NCBI GenBank assembly: GCA_017613225.1
Contig: JAGAEH010000202.1
Span: 1-12,590 of the forward strand
Direction: 5' to 3'
DNA: 12,590 nt
DNA from: Lachnospiraceae bacterium
GTDB lineage: Bacteria > Bacillota > Clostridia > Lachnospirales > Lachnospiraceae
Below are positions 6,187 through 12,590 of this stretch, one piece after another (positions within the stretch are counted from its first letter, which is position 1; the number at the start of each line of letters is the position of its first letter). Both the position numbers and the translations under genes were made by a program. Below the pieces are notes generated by a model that saw only the letters and a program-made list of their open reading frames with translations, had not been told where the DNA came from and did not search any database.

Positions 6187-7983
6187 TCAGATCTCGGGCC
6201 GGAACTCCCGGCCCTTGCTGGCAAAGTAGAATTCCGGCACGGAGACGAAACTGAATTTGTCCGGATCCCCTGACGCGGGGATGCGCCCGGCTCCCGAGCG
6301 GTAAGTCTCGATGAATTCGTTCATCTTTTTGCCGTTGTCCGCCGTATCCTTCATGGCGGCGTGATAGGCCGCGACCCGGCGCAGGATGTCGTTGGCCAGC
6401 CTTTCCGGATCCGTGTCTTTCGTAAGCTCCAGCGTGACGTTCCACAGGGTCTTTTCCAGGTCTCTGTAGAGGATGCGGACCCTGGCGTGCTCCATCATCT
6501 TCTGCCTGCGCCTGTAGGCCACCACGTTGATCCATTCATAGCGGATGTGCCCCGCCATGGACTTGTCCTTCCTCTGGGCCGCCTTGATGGCCTTCTCCCC
6601 CGCGTTGATCAGTGACGCCACCGCCATGGCCGACAGACTGCCGTAGCCGTGCCAGCCGCCGGCTTCCTGCTTGTTGTACTTGCGGTTGATCAGCGCGATG
6701 CGGGAGTCGGTGACGTACAGGTAGTTGTCGTGATTGGAGGTGCTGCTCACCACTCTCTCGTATTTTTCCTGTCCGTCCCTTTTGGCGTCGGCAAAGAAGC
6801 CCGCCAGCTGCACTTCCGTCACACTGTGGTCCTGGGGCTCCAGGATCAGGTTTTTATTCTCATCGATCCGCGCGTGGATGAAAGGATCCAGAGATTCGCC
6901 GACTTCAACGATAAACACCGGCGGATACTTCTTCAAAACAGGGGACTTTGCGGGTCTGCTTTGGGCGGGTGCCTCCGCGGGCTTGCTTTCCGCTGAGGGC
7001 TCCGCAGGCTTGCTTTCCGCAGACTTACTATCGGCAAGACCCTCCGCGGACATTTCCGCCATGGCAGCCACCGCGGTCCCGCATCTGTGGCAGAATTTCG
7101 CTCCCGGCTTCAGTTCCGCGCCGCAGTTTGCGCAGTGTTTACGGGCTTCCTGCTCCGCCGCCAGGCGGGCCTGCTCTTCTTCCCGGCGTTTCTGCTCCGC
7201 CGCCAGACGGGCCTGCTCCTCTTCCCGGCGCTTCCGCTCCTCTTCCATCCGGGCCTGCTCTTCTTCCCGGCGCTTCTGCTCCGCCTCCAGGCGGGCCTGC
7301 TCTTCTTCCCGGCGCTTCTGCTCCGCCTCCAGGCGGGCCTGCTCTTCCCGTTCCAGGTTCTTCTTCACCCGCGCCGTGATCATGGGATTTTCCGGCACGT
7401 TATAGGCGGCCGCCAGCGGACTTCCGCCCTTTGCAGCGAAGCCCATGGCGTTCAGTCGGTCCGCCAGATAGCCCTCTGTCAGCCCCTGGGCCGCCGCGGC
7501 CTCGATGGTCAGCCCGGTGTTCGGCCACTTGCCTTCCCAGATCTCCGGGCGGGACATGATCCCGTTGGTCACATGGCGCTCCTGGGGGAGTTCCCGCACC
7601 CAGGCGAGGGGGTCGAATCCCAGCAGGATCATTTCAAAAGCGGTCATGACCCGGTTCATGTCGTCGCCCAGGGTCAGCTCGTTCCCTGTGCTCTCCCATT
7701 TGGAGAAAAAGGCGGCGTAGGTCACCGCCGTGTCCTGTTTTCCGGTGCGGTGGATCTCGAACTTCCAGCCCATTCCGCCCACAACGAAGGCCGGAGGCTC
7801 ATCGTCGTAATTGCGCCAGCCCACGTTGTGCATCTTTTCCGCTTCCAGCCAGTTCTGCAGGGCCTGGGCCAGCAGGGCATGCTCTCCCATGTACAGCGTG
7901 TATTCATATCCTTTTTCATTGAAGAAGGCGTCCCGCTGGGGGATCAGGCCCTTGGCCACCTGCCGTTTTCCCGGTTTATACAT
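6187..7983 (-). CDS. Unrecognised multidomain protein: coiled-coil repeat, central zinc ribbon, C-terminal PH-like region
   Basis: About 598 aa, no signal peptide or membrane helix, so probably cytoplasmic. Residues 1-205 form a domain I do not recognise. Residues 213-282 are five tandem 14-residue units (EEQARLEAEQKRRE-like), two heptads each, so a rigid charged coiled coil. A zinc ribbon follows directly (CANCGAELKPGAKFCHRCG; Cys 284, 287, 298, 301). A Ser/Ala/Lys/Pro-rich linker (about 312-347) leads to a C-terminal region at about 355-545, where YLYVTDSRIALINRKYN and the later IRYEWINVV and VRILYRD strands resemble bacterial PH-like domains. I chose ATG at 7981-7983 because AAGGAG lies 11 nt upstream; TTG at 7990-7992 is only 2 nt from that site. 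It lies 53 nt after the M14 peptidase stop with no clear terminator between, so co-transcription is likely. Function unknown. Confidence 0.85.
   Translation of the reverse strand: MYKPGKRQVAKGLIPQRDAFFNEKGYEYTLYMGEHALLAQALQNWLEAEKMHNVGWRNYDDEPPAFVVGGMGWKFEIHRTGKQDTAVTYAAFFSKWESTGNELTLGDDMNRVMTAFEMILLGFDPLAWVRELPQERHVTNGIMSRPEIWEGKWPNTGLTIEAAAAQGLTEGYLADRLNAMGFAAKGGSPLAAAYNVPENPMITARVKKNLEREEQARLEAEQKRREEEQARLEAEQKRREEEQARMEEERKRREEEQARLAAEQKRREEEQARLAAEQEARKHCANCGAELKPGAKFCHRCGTAVAAMAEMSAEGLADSKSAESKPAEPSAESKPAEAPAQSRPAKSPVLKKYPPVFIVEVGESLDPFIHARIDENKNLILEPQDHSVTEVQLAGFFADAKRDGQEKYERVVSSTSNHDNYLYVTDSRIALINRKYNKQEAGGWHGYGSLSAMAVASLINAGEKAIKAAQRKDKSMAGHIRYEWINVVAYRRRQKMMEHARVRILYRDLEKTLWNVTLELTKDTDPERLANDILRRVAAYHAAMKDTADNGKKMNEFIETYRSGAGRIPASGDPDKFSFVSVPEFYFASKGREFRPEI
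7138..7347 (-). repeat. Five tandem 42 bp repeats inside the zinc-ribbon gene
   Basis: Five consecutive in-frame 42 bp units encode the 14-residue coiled-coil repeats. Units 1 and 2 give the same peptide; unit 3 is the most diverged (EEQARMEEERKRRE); unit 5 degenerates at its end (EQEARK) just before the zinc ribbon. Such arrays can change copy number by slippage or recombination while keeping the frame and heptad register. Confidence 0.85.
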
Positions 7984-8036
7984 CTGTGTCAATTCTCCTT
8001 ACGGACGTTCATTATCTGCCTTATCCCGCGCTAGCC

Positions 8037-11000
8037 TCATTCCGCCGAAAGGGGCCTGTGCCTTCTGCTGACGGCCAAGATGCTGTCCCCGCGGATCTCC
8101 AGGGCCTGCTCCGTCTCCGGCTCCAGCTCCAGGATCGTGTCGATGATGGCCAAATCGTGGGTCAGATGGGCCCTGGCACAGAGGTCCAGATACTTCCCCT
8201 GGGCCGTCTCGTCCGCCACTTCGCTGGTATAGAAGGCGCAGGTGATCCAGGGATAGCAGACCGACGCGTATTGATGCCTGGGGATCCAGCTAAAGGGGAT
8301 CCAATAGTTGATCATCTCTTTGTAATAGTTGGCCGGGAACAGGGCCGGCATCCAGGCGTGGGCGTACTTTTCGAACTGGGCGGCCCACTCCCGGTTCCAG
8401 CGGGCCATCTCCGGATCGGCGCCGATGGCGTCGGCGACCACGTCCTCCAGCTTCTTATTGATGGGCAGGTTCGCCTTCTGATAAGGGTCTTCCTTCACGT
8501 ACCAGAAGTAACCGTACAGCAGGGACCTGGGCAGCCAGAAGCCCTTGTAGGCCGGCGAGGTATAGCCGGAAAACTGCTGCTCCCACTCGTGGCTGGGCAC
8601 CCCGTGGTTGTCCACGATGACGTCGGGGACGAACCTGCGGTAGATCCTGGACATGGCCAGCGCCTCGGTGGAAAGGCGGGTGTCGGCAAAGTATTCCAGC
8701 GCGAATTCCTTGCCCACCGCGTTGAAGCGGGCGGTGTGCAGCTTCCAGTTGGGATGCTCCGCGGAGAGCCTGGTGTGGATGGCGGTGCCGTCCACGTTCT
8801 CCATGGGCACGATCACCAGGTTCATGCGCTTCGTCAGATCCTTATATTTCGGGTCGGTCAGCAGCTTCCGGATCAGCATGAAGGCCTCGTTGGTACTGGA
8901 GACCTCGTTGGCGTGATGCCTGGCGTTGACGTACATGCTGGGCAGGGCCGAGAGCCGCCTGGTGAGGGTGGTCCTGGGCGCTTCAGGATCCGTGAGCCAC
9001 ACGCCGTAGATGGTCCGTCCCTCGTAGCTCTCCGCAGCGGGGAAGACTTCCAGCCCGGGGATCTGCTTCAGCTCCTCCAGGATACGCAGGCAGGTCTCAT
9101 AGCTGATCACTTCGCCCTCGTGGATGTCGACGTCTTCGATCCGCTTCGTCTTTTCAGGTTTCAGCGCAGGCCGGCAGAGAGCTTCGAAGATCTCTCCCTC
9201 CTCATCCGCGAAACGGATGCGGCATGGCGCGTCGAAACGGTCTTTTACCGACAGCAGGCCGGCATTCAGCAGTTCCGCGTAGGCCTTCAGCAGTCCGGGG
9301 GCCGTCCCCTCTGTCTGAACCGTCACGCACAGTCCGTTTTCATCCAGCTCGACGGCGGAGATCCAGGCTTCCGTCTGCTTCCGCTCTCCCGCTTCGCGCA
9401 GCACCCTGCCGTCTTTTTCCACGGAAGGACGCTCCCGCAGCTGGCGGGTCAGCGTCACGGTGAACTGCGGTCTTCCCTCGCCTTTATGGATGTCGGGCAG
9501 GATCAGGCCCGGCGCGTCAAAGGCGCCGTCCCCCTTCTGCTGCCCCAGATATTTGAAATAGTCCGTGCCGGAAAAATACAGGTCCTCGTGCAGGGCGTTC
9601 AGGGAAGATACCATGTCCTCCCGGCTGCCGGGCCGGTATTCCGTCTCGCTCAGGGTGATGTCCAGACGCAGTTCCTTAAAGAAAGGCGGTTCTTTCACCG
9701 ACAGGCGGCCTTCGTATTCCTGCTCCACATAGCGACGGCAGTCCGGCAGGACCTCGGCCTGGAACACGTCCCAGACCGTCTCCAGATCCGTCCGGATCCG
9801 GGCGTCCAGCACCGTCTCCCCGTTCACTTTGGCCAGCACATAGCCGGTGGAGGGATGGACCTTTCCCAGCTGGGGATACTCGTCCATGAAGGGCCGCTCT
9901 CCGCAGACGGACTTGTAGGTGCCGCTGTAGCTGACTTTGTCGTCTTTGAAAGCCTTGAAAAGATAGGTGACGTCCTCTTCGCCTTCATAGGCGGTGAACC
10001 GCACGTTTTCGCGGCTGACGCCCAGTTCCTCCACGATCATGTCCTCCACGGGATAGAGCTCCTGCAGATAGCGGATGGGCAGGTCGAACCACTTGTCCGG
10101 CGTATTCTCCAGCAGACGGATCTTGTTGGGCGTCGCGCCGTTTTCGTCCCGCCAGTCCTTCTCTCCTTCGGGAAGGAAAGGCTTAAAGGTGATCTCCACC
10201 CGGTCGGCGCCGTTCTCTTTCACGGCGGGGAGCACCACCTCCCGGATCCAGGACAGGCCCTGTTTGTAGGCGTCCACCAGCTGCATGCCGATGACGAAGC
10301 CTCCCAGGCTCCCCACCTTCTGAAGCACTTCCTCCAGCAGCTGCTCCCGAAGTTCCTGCTCCTCGCTTAAGGCGCCATAGAGCTCCACCACGTCCCCCGC
10401 CTTGATCACGGAGTAGAGCTTCTGCTCCAGCAGGTCCCGGAACTCGTCCACCTCCCAGGGCAGGTCATAAGTCTTTGTATAGACGGGGATCCCATCCTTA
10501 TAGTTTTTAAAATCCACCGAAGGAAAGGCCAGCTTCTGCACCTCCTTCAGCCCGTATCCGACGTAGGCCGTACTGTCCTTTGCCTTTTCCCCCAGGGCCT
10601 TCAGCGCGGCCAGCTGTCCGTCGGGGCGGAGCATCGCGAAGTCCTCCCGCAGCCCGCACAAAAAGTCCGTCCAGCTGTCAAAACAGTTGATGGCGGGAAA
10701 GCTTCCGCAGAGCTTCGATGCGAAGTCCTCCAGAGGTTTGCCGTCACCGGTGACGGTGATCTTCACCGCGCCGTCAGCCTCGCTCCAGCGGATGGCCGGC
10801 GCTCCCTCCGAAATGAACTCTATGATGTTGCCTTTATAGCCCTCCTCCGCCAGGACAGGGCCGCAAAAGGCGGTGGTCTCCTGGCCCAGACGGCAGGCCA
10901 GATCACAGGCAGCTGCCACCACGGAGGCGGAAGGCGCCTCCGGCAGGACGAATCTCACGTCCATGGCATCAGGCAGGAAATCGTGGTCCTCATCCTTCAG

Positions 11001-11279
11001 GATCCTGCCCGCGGTAAACAGCGTCTCCAGGCCCTTTTTGCCCCTGCCGTCCAGATCGAACAGCGTGTCCGGATGCTCCGGCTTTTCCCCTGCAGGCGCG
11101 GCGCTCACCTCCGGTCCGGCCCAGGCGCGAAGCGCTTCCGGGCCCTCCGGGACGGGCTCGTCTCCGTCGATCCCCGCCGCGGGAAATCTCACCTCTTTGC
11201 CGAAAAGGCCTTTTAACCGCGCCGCTTCCAGCGCCATCGCGATCTCGTTTCTTGTCATCTTATCTTTGATCAGAAGCAT
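8037..11279 (-). CDS. Large M14-type zinc metallopeptidase (about 1080 aa)
   Basis: Predicted zinc-dependent carboxypeptidase-like enzyme. The C-terminal 360 or so residues carry the M14 hallmarks: H789-x-x-E792 within NARHHANEVSS, then IVPMENVDGTAIH (the usual NPDG-like region), and VIVDNHG with His892 as the expected third zinc ligand. The catalytic Glu is not certain; the TSEVADE region near the end is a candidate. About 700 residues before the M14 part are not assigned; one stretch near 88-120 (LFTAGRILKDEDHDFLPDAMDVRFVLP) has an acidic DxDxD-like look. No signal peptide or membrane helix, so a cytoplasmic role in peptide breakdown is likely. Start: ATG at 11277-11279 has GGAGGG 5 nt upstream. 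The frame stays open 67 codons further to a TTG at 11480, across hairpins, so a longer form cannot be fully excluded. It follows the Gate-domain gene and precedes the zinc-ribbon gene. Confidence 0.85.
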   Translation of the reverse strand: MLLIKDKMTRNEIAMALEAARLKGLFGKEVRFPAAGIDGDEPVPEGPEALRAWAGPEVSAAPAGEKPEHPDTLFDLDGRGKKGLETLFTAGRILKDEDHDFLPDAMDVRFVLPEAPSASVVAAACDLACRLGQETTAFCGPVLAEEGYKGNIIEFISEGAPAIRWSEADGAVKITVTGDGKPLEDFASKLCGSFPAINCFDSWTDFLCGLREDFAMLRPDGQLAALKALGEKAKDSTAYVGYGLKEVQKLAFPSVDFKNYKDGIPVYTKTYDLPWEVDEFRDLLEQKLYSVIKAGDVVELYGALSEEQELREQLLEEVLQKVGSLGGFVIGMQLVDAYKQGLSWIREVVLPAVKENGADRVEITFKPFLPEGEKDWRDENGATPNKIRLLENTPDKWFDLPIRYLQELYPVEDMIVEELGVSRENVRFTAYEGEEDVTYLFKAFKDDKVSYSGTYKSVCGERPFMDEYPQLGKVHPSTGYVLAKVNGETVLDARIRTDLETVWDVFQAEVLPDCRRYVEQEYEGRLSVKEPPFFKELRLDITLSETEYRPGSREDMVSSLNALHEDLYFSGTDYFKYLGQQKGDGAFDAPGLILPDIHKGEGRPQFTVTLTRQLRERPSVEKDGRVLREAGERKQTEAWISAVELDENGLCVTVQTEGTAPGLLKAYAELLNAGLLSVKDRFDAPCRIRFADEEGEIFEALCRPALKPEKTKRIEDVDIHEGEVISYETCLRILEELKQIPGLEVFPAAESYEGRTIYGVWLTDPEAPRTTLTRRLSALPSMYVNARHHANEVSSTNEAFMLIRKLLTDPKYKDLTKRMNLVIVPMENVDGTAIHTRLSAEHPNWKLHTARFNAVGKEFALEYFADTRLSTEALAMSRIYRRFVPDVIVDNHGVPSHEWEQQFSGYTSPAYKGFWLPRSLLYGYFWYVKEDPYQKANLPINKKLEDVVADAIGADPEMARWNREWAAQFEKYAHAWMPALFPANYYKEMINYWIPFSWIPRHQYASVCYPWITCAFYTSEVADETAQGKYLDLCARAHLTHDLAIIDTILELEPETEQALEIRGDSILAVSRRHRPLSAE

Positions 11280-11284
11280 GTCGT

Positions 11285-11290
11285 CCCTCC
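11285..11290 (-). promoter_or_regulatory. Ribosome binding site of the M14 peptidase gene
   Basis: GGAGGG on the minus strand, 5 nt before ATG 11277-11279. It decides the start against the longer open frame upstream. A small CGGC/GCCG hairpin (11299-11310) lies just before it. Confidence 0.75.
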
Positions 11291-11327
11291 GCATTATCCG
11301 GCATTTGCCGTCCTCATCGTACGTGAC

Positions 11328-11385
11328 CGTGTATAGGGAAACGTCCCCCATGCACGCGTGTATAGGGAAACGTCCCTTATACACG
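11328..11385 (-). repeat. Two tandem 29 bp imperfect palindromes in the peptidase leader
   Basis: Units 11328-11356 and 11357-11385 are directly adjacent, each 29 bp, and share their first 20 plus-strand bases exactly (cgtgtatagggaaacgtccc). They differ at only 3 of 29 positions, all transitions. Each folds on itself: the right unit has about 12 paired bases with one bulge and a 4 nt loop; the left unit pairs less perfectly, with two G-U pairs and one mismatch in the minus-strand RNA. They could be REP-like elements, operator sites or paired RNA hairpins. No other copy is present in the window. Confidence 0.75.
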
Positions 11386-11387
11386 AA

Positions 11388-11416
11388 CAGCCCGCAAGGA
11401 AGATCCCCGCGGGCTG
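11388..11416 (-). promoter_or_regulatory. GC-rich hairpin in the peptidase leader
   Basis: Arms CAGCCCGC (11388-11395) and GCGGGCTG (11409-11416) form a perfect 8 bp stem with a 13 nt loop. Neither side has a U-run, so it is not a standard terminator. It lies directly upstream of the tandem palindromes in the same predicted leader RNA. Confidence 0.6.
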
Positions 11417-11469
11417 ATGTCATCATCCGGTATTCTCTTTTGGATCCGCCCTTCCGCGTTGTCCCTTTG

Positions 11470-11498
11470 ATTTTAATCAACCGCGGACAAAAAGTAAA
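11470..11498 (-). promoter_or_regulatory. Candidate promoter of the M14 peptidase gene
   Basis: On the minus strand, TTTACT (11493-11498) and TAAAAT (11470-11475) are spaced by 17 bp. The -10 is one base off consensus and the -35 two bases off. The -10 overlaps a small inverted repeat (TTGATT/AATCAA, 11467-11480). Transcription from here would give a leader of roughly 185 nt containing all the hairpins upstream of the peptidase. Confidence 0.45.
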
Positions 11499-11514
11499 GG
11501 GCGGTTTGTTTCGG

Positions 11515-12590
11515 TCATCCCCAGATCATGGAGAACAGCACAAAGATCCAGTGGGCCGAAATGCCTGCGGCCAGGCCGCCGATGGTATGAGACAGGATGG
11601 CCTTGCCCGTCAGCTCCTTGCAGTGCAGGCTGTCCATCATGGAAGTGTGAGTGCTCAGGTAGCCGCTCCAGCACATGCACATGGCCGTGAACACCGCCAC
11701 GTCGCCGCCGCTCAGCATGCCCTTGTGGGCCAGGTCGGAGGTCAGACCCATGGCAGCGCCTGCGGCGCCCAGCGCGGTGATGGGCACGCCCACCGCCTTG
11801 GTGCTGGAAAAGCCGAACAGAGGCTTCAGGATGAACTCCAGCTTCTCCGCCAGGGAAGGGATCAGGTTGACGCCCTCGTAAGCCGCGCCGGTGTAGGCGC
11901 CGCTTTCGGAAGGGCCGTTCATCAGCAGCATGACCAGCGTGCAGATGACCAGTACGCCGGGGATGATGCTGGTGCCCAGTCGGGCGCCGCTCATGCCGCC
12001 GTCCAGTACCGCGCCCAGGACACGGCTGCCCACGCCGCCTACGCGGACGGGACGCATGCCCTTTTCCACCGGGCCCACCTCCTTATCTTCTGCCGTAGGG
12101 AAGGCTTCCATCGCCGTAAGCTCCCTGCCGTAGGCTTTGCTTGTAAATACCAGCATGATGCGGGTGCTGACGATGGCGCCGATGACCGCGGACAGCAGGC
12201 CCGCGCCTACCGCCATGCCGTAGGACTGGCCGGTGATGGTGGTCAGGCTGAGCATGTAGGTGCAGACGATCAGGCCCATGCCGAAGCTGGTGCCGATGTT
12301 GGTCAGCGCCGGAAACTGATAGGCCTTGAAATAGGACTTAAAGTTGGAGTTGCCGGCCAGGGCCAGGATCGCCGGATTATCCGAAAGGAAAGTGCTGACC
12401 ATGCCCAGGGAGGCCGCGCCGGGCAGGCCGAACAGAGGCTTCATCAGCGGGCGCAGTATGCGGTCCATCAGCGTGACGAAACCGAACTCCGAAAGCAGTT
12501 CGGAGATGGCTCCCATGATGACGCAGACCGCCATGATGTAGAATACGGTATTCAGCAGCAGGTCAAAGGCGGTGGCCATGACCGTGTTGA
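11515..12590 (-). CDS. Gate-domain (nucleoside-recognition, YjiH-like) membrane protein, N-terminus open at window edge
   Basis: Polytopic inner-membrane protein with two Gate-type halves, as found in nucleoside transporters, FeoB and YjiH-like proteins; the substrate is unknown. Counting from the ATG at 12577-12579 it is 354 aa. Hydrophobic segments lie at about 6-30, 95-115, 120-146, 205-221, 262-282, 292-310 and 330-353. A cytoplasmic-looking charged loop lies at about 148-190. The motif KPLFG occurs twice (47-51 and 252-256), each before a small-residue-rich segment, a sign of internal duplication. That ATG has no ribosome site, and the frame remains open to the window edge, so the true start may be outside. 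It is upstream of the M14 peptidase gene on the same strand with a 235 bp gap. The fold-family call is by resemblance. Confidence 0.75.
   Translation of the reverse strand, partial: NTVMATAFDLLLNTVFYIMAVCVIMGAISELLSEFGFVTLMDRILRPLMKPLFGLPGAASLGMVSTFLSDNPAILALAGNSNFKSYFKAYQFPALTNIGTSFGMGLIVCTYMLSLTTITGQSYGMAVGAGLLSAVIGAIVSTRIMLVFTSKAYGRELTAMEAFPTAEDKEVGPVEKGMRPVRVGGVGSRVLGAVLDGGMSGARLGTSIIPGVLVICTLVMLLMNGPSESGAYTGAAYEGVNLIPSLAEKLEFILKPLFGFSSTKAVGVPITALGAAGAAMGLTSDLAHKGMLSGGDVAVFTAMCMCWSGYLSTHTSMMDSLHCKELTGKAILSHTIGGLAAGISAHWIFVLFSMIWG

Noticed and set aside
7138..7347. The 42 bp repeats as a CRISPR array
   Set aside because: There are no unique spacers; the units are contiguous, in frame and encode a coiled coil.
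7990..7992. TTG 7990-7992 as start of the zinc-ribbon protein
   Set aside because: Its spacing to AAGGAG is only 2 nt; the ATG three codons later has a workable 11 nt spacing.
7986..10370. A 794-codon open frame on the plus strand opposite the M14 peptidase gene
   Set aside because: Its translation is rich in Gly, His, Gln and Val with no motif, as expected from reading the complement of a GC-rich gene. The M14 zinc motifs on the minus strand decide the coding strand.
11479..11506. AACCGC/GCGGTT arms as a terminator of the Gate-domain gene
   Set aside because: Only 6 bp with a 16 nt loop and no U-run after the stem; it also overlaps a candidate promoter.

Overview
The window looks like a chromosomal segment of an anaerobic Bacillota, most likely a Clostridia/Lachnospiraceae-type bacterium. 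The reasons are the strong AGGAGG-type ribosome sites, a lipoprotein with a short Lys-rich signal and a Thr/Glu/Ala-rich linker after the lipobox Cys, and family-level protein resemblance. This is judged by eye; no database search was possible. No tRNA, rRNA, CRISPR array, insertion sequence or phage gene was seen.

Left part (1-5110, minus strand): a peptide/dipeptide-type ABC importer operon. It runs from a family-5 substrate-binding lipoprotein (3322-4917) through two permeases (2286-3215 and 1398-2273) to two ATPases (365-1384 and an incomplete one at 1-384). The four downstream genes are packed with 12-13 nt gaps or a 20 nt overlap. The lipoprotein gene is separated from them by about 106 nt containing a strong hairpin with a poor U-tract, which suggests more binding protein than permease is made. 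A near-perfect sigma-A promoter (TTGACA, 16 bp, TATAAT) lies at 5083-5110, with an inverted repeat just after the predicted start of transcription.

Middle (5111-6163, plus strand): a divergently transcribed RluA/RluD-family pseudouridine synthase, whose start is probably GTG at 5240. It converges, with only 23 bp between stop codons, on the next minus-strand group.

Right part (6187-12590, minus strand): three genes reading leftward. First is a membrane protein with two Gate (nucleoside-recognition) halves, open at the right window edge. After a 235 bp gap with a candidate promoter and several hairpins, including two tandem 29 bp imperfect palindromes, comes a very large (about 1080 aa) M14-type zinc metallopeptidase with no signal peptide. 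Then, 53 nt further on, comes an unrecognised protein of about 598 aa. It joins an unknown N-terminal domain, a 5 x 14-residue coiled-coil repeat, a central zinc ribbon and a C-terminal region resembling bacterial PH-like domains. A link between peptide import and the M14 peptidase is attractive but is inference only. The zinc-ribbon protein and the long N-terminal part of the peptidase are the least explained pieces here.
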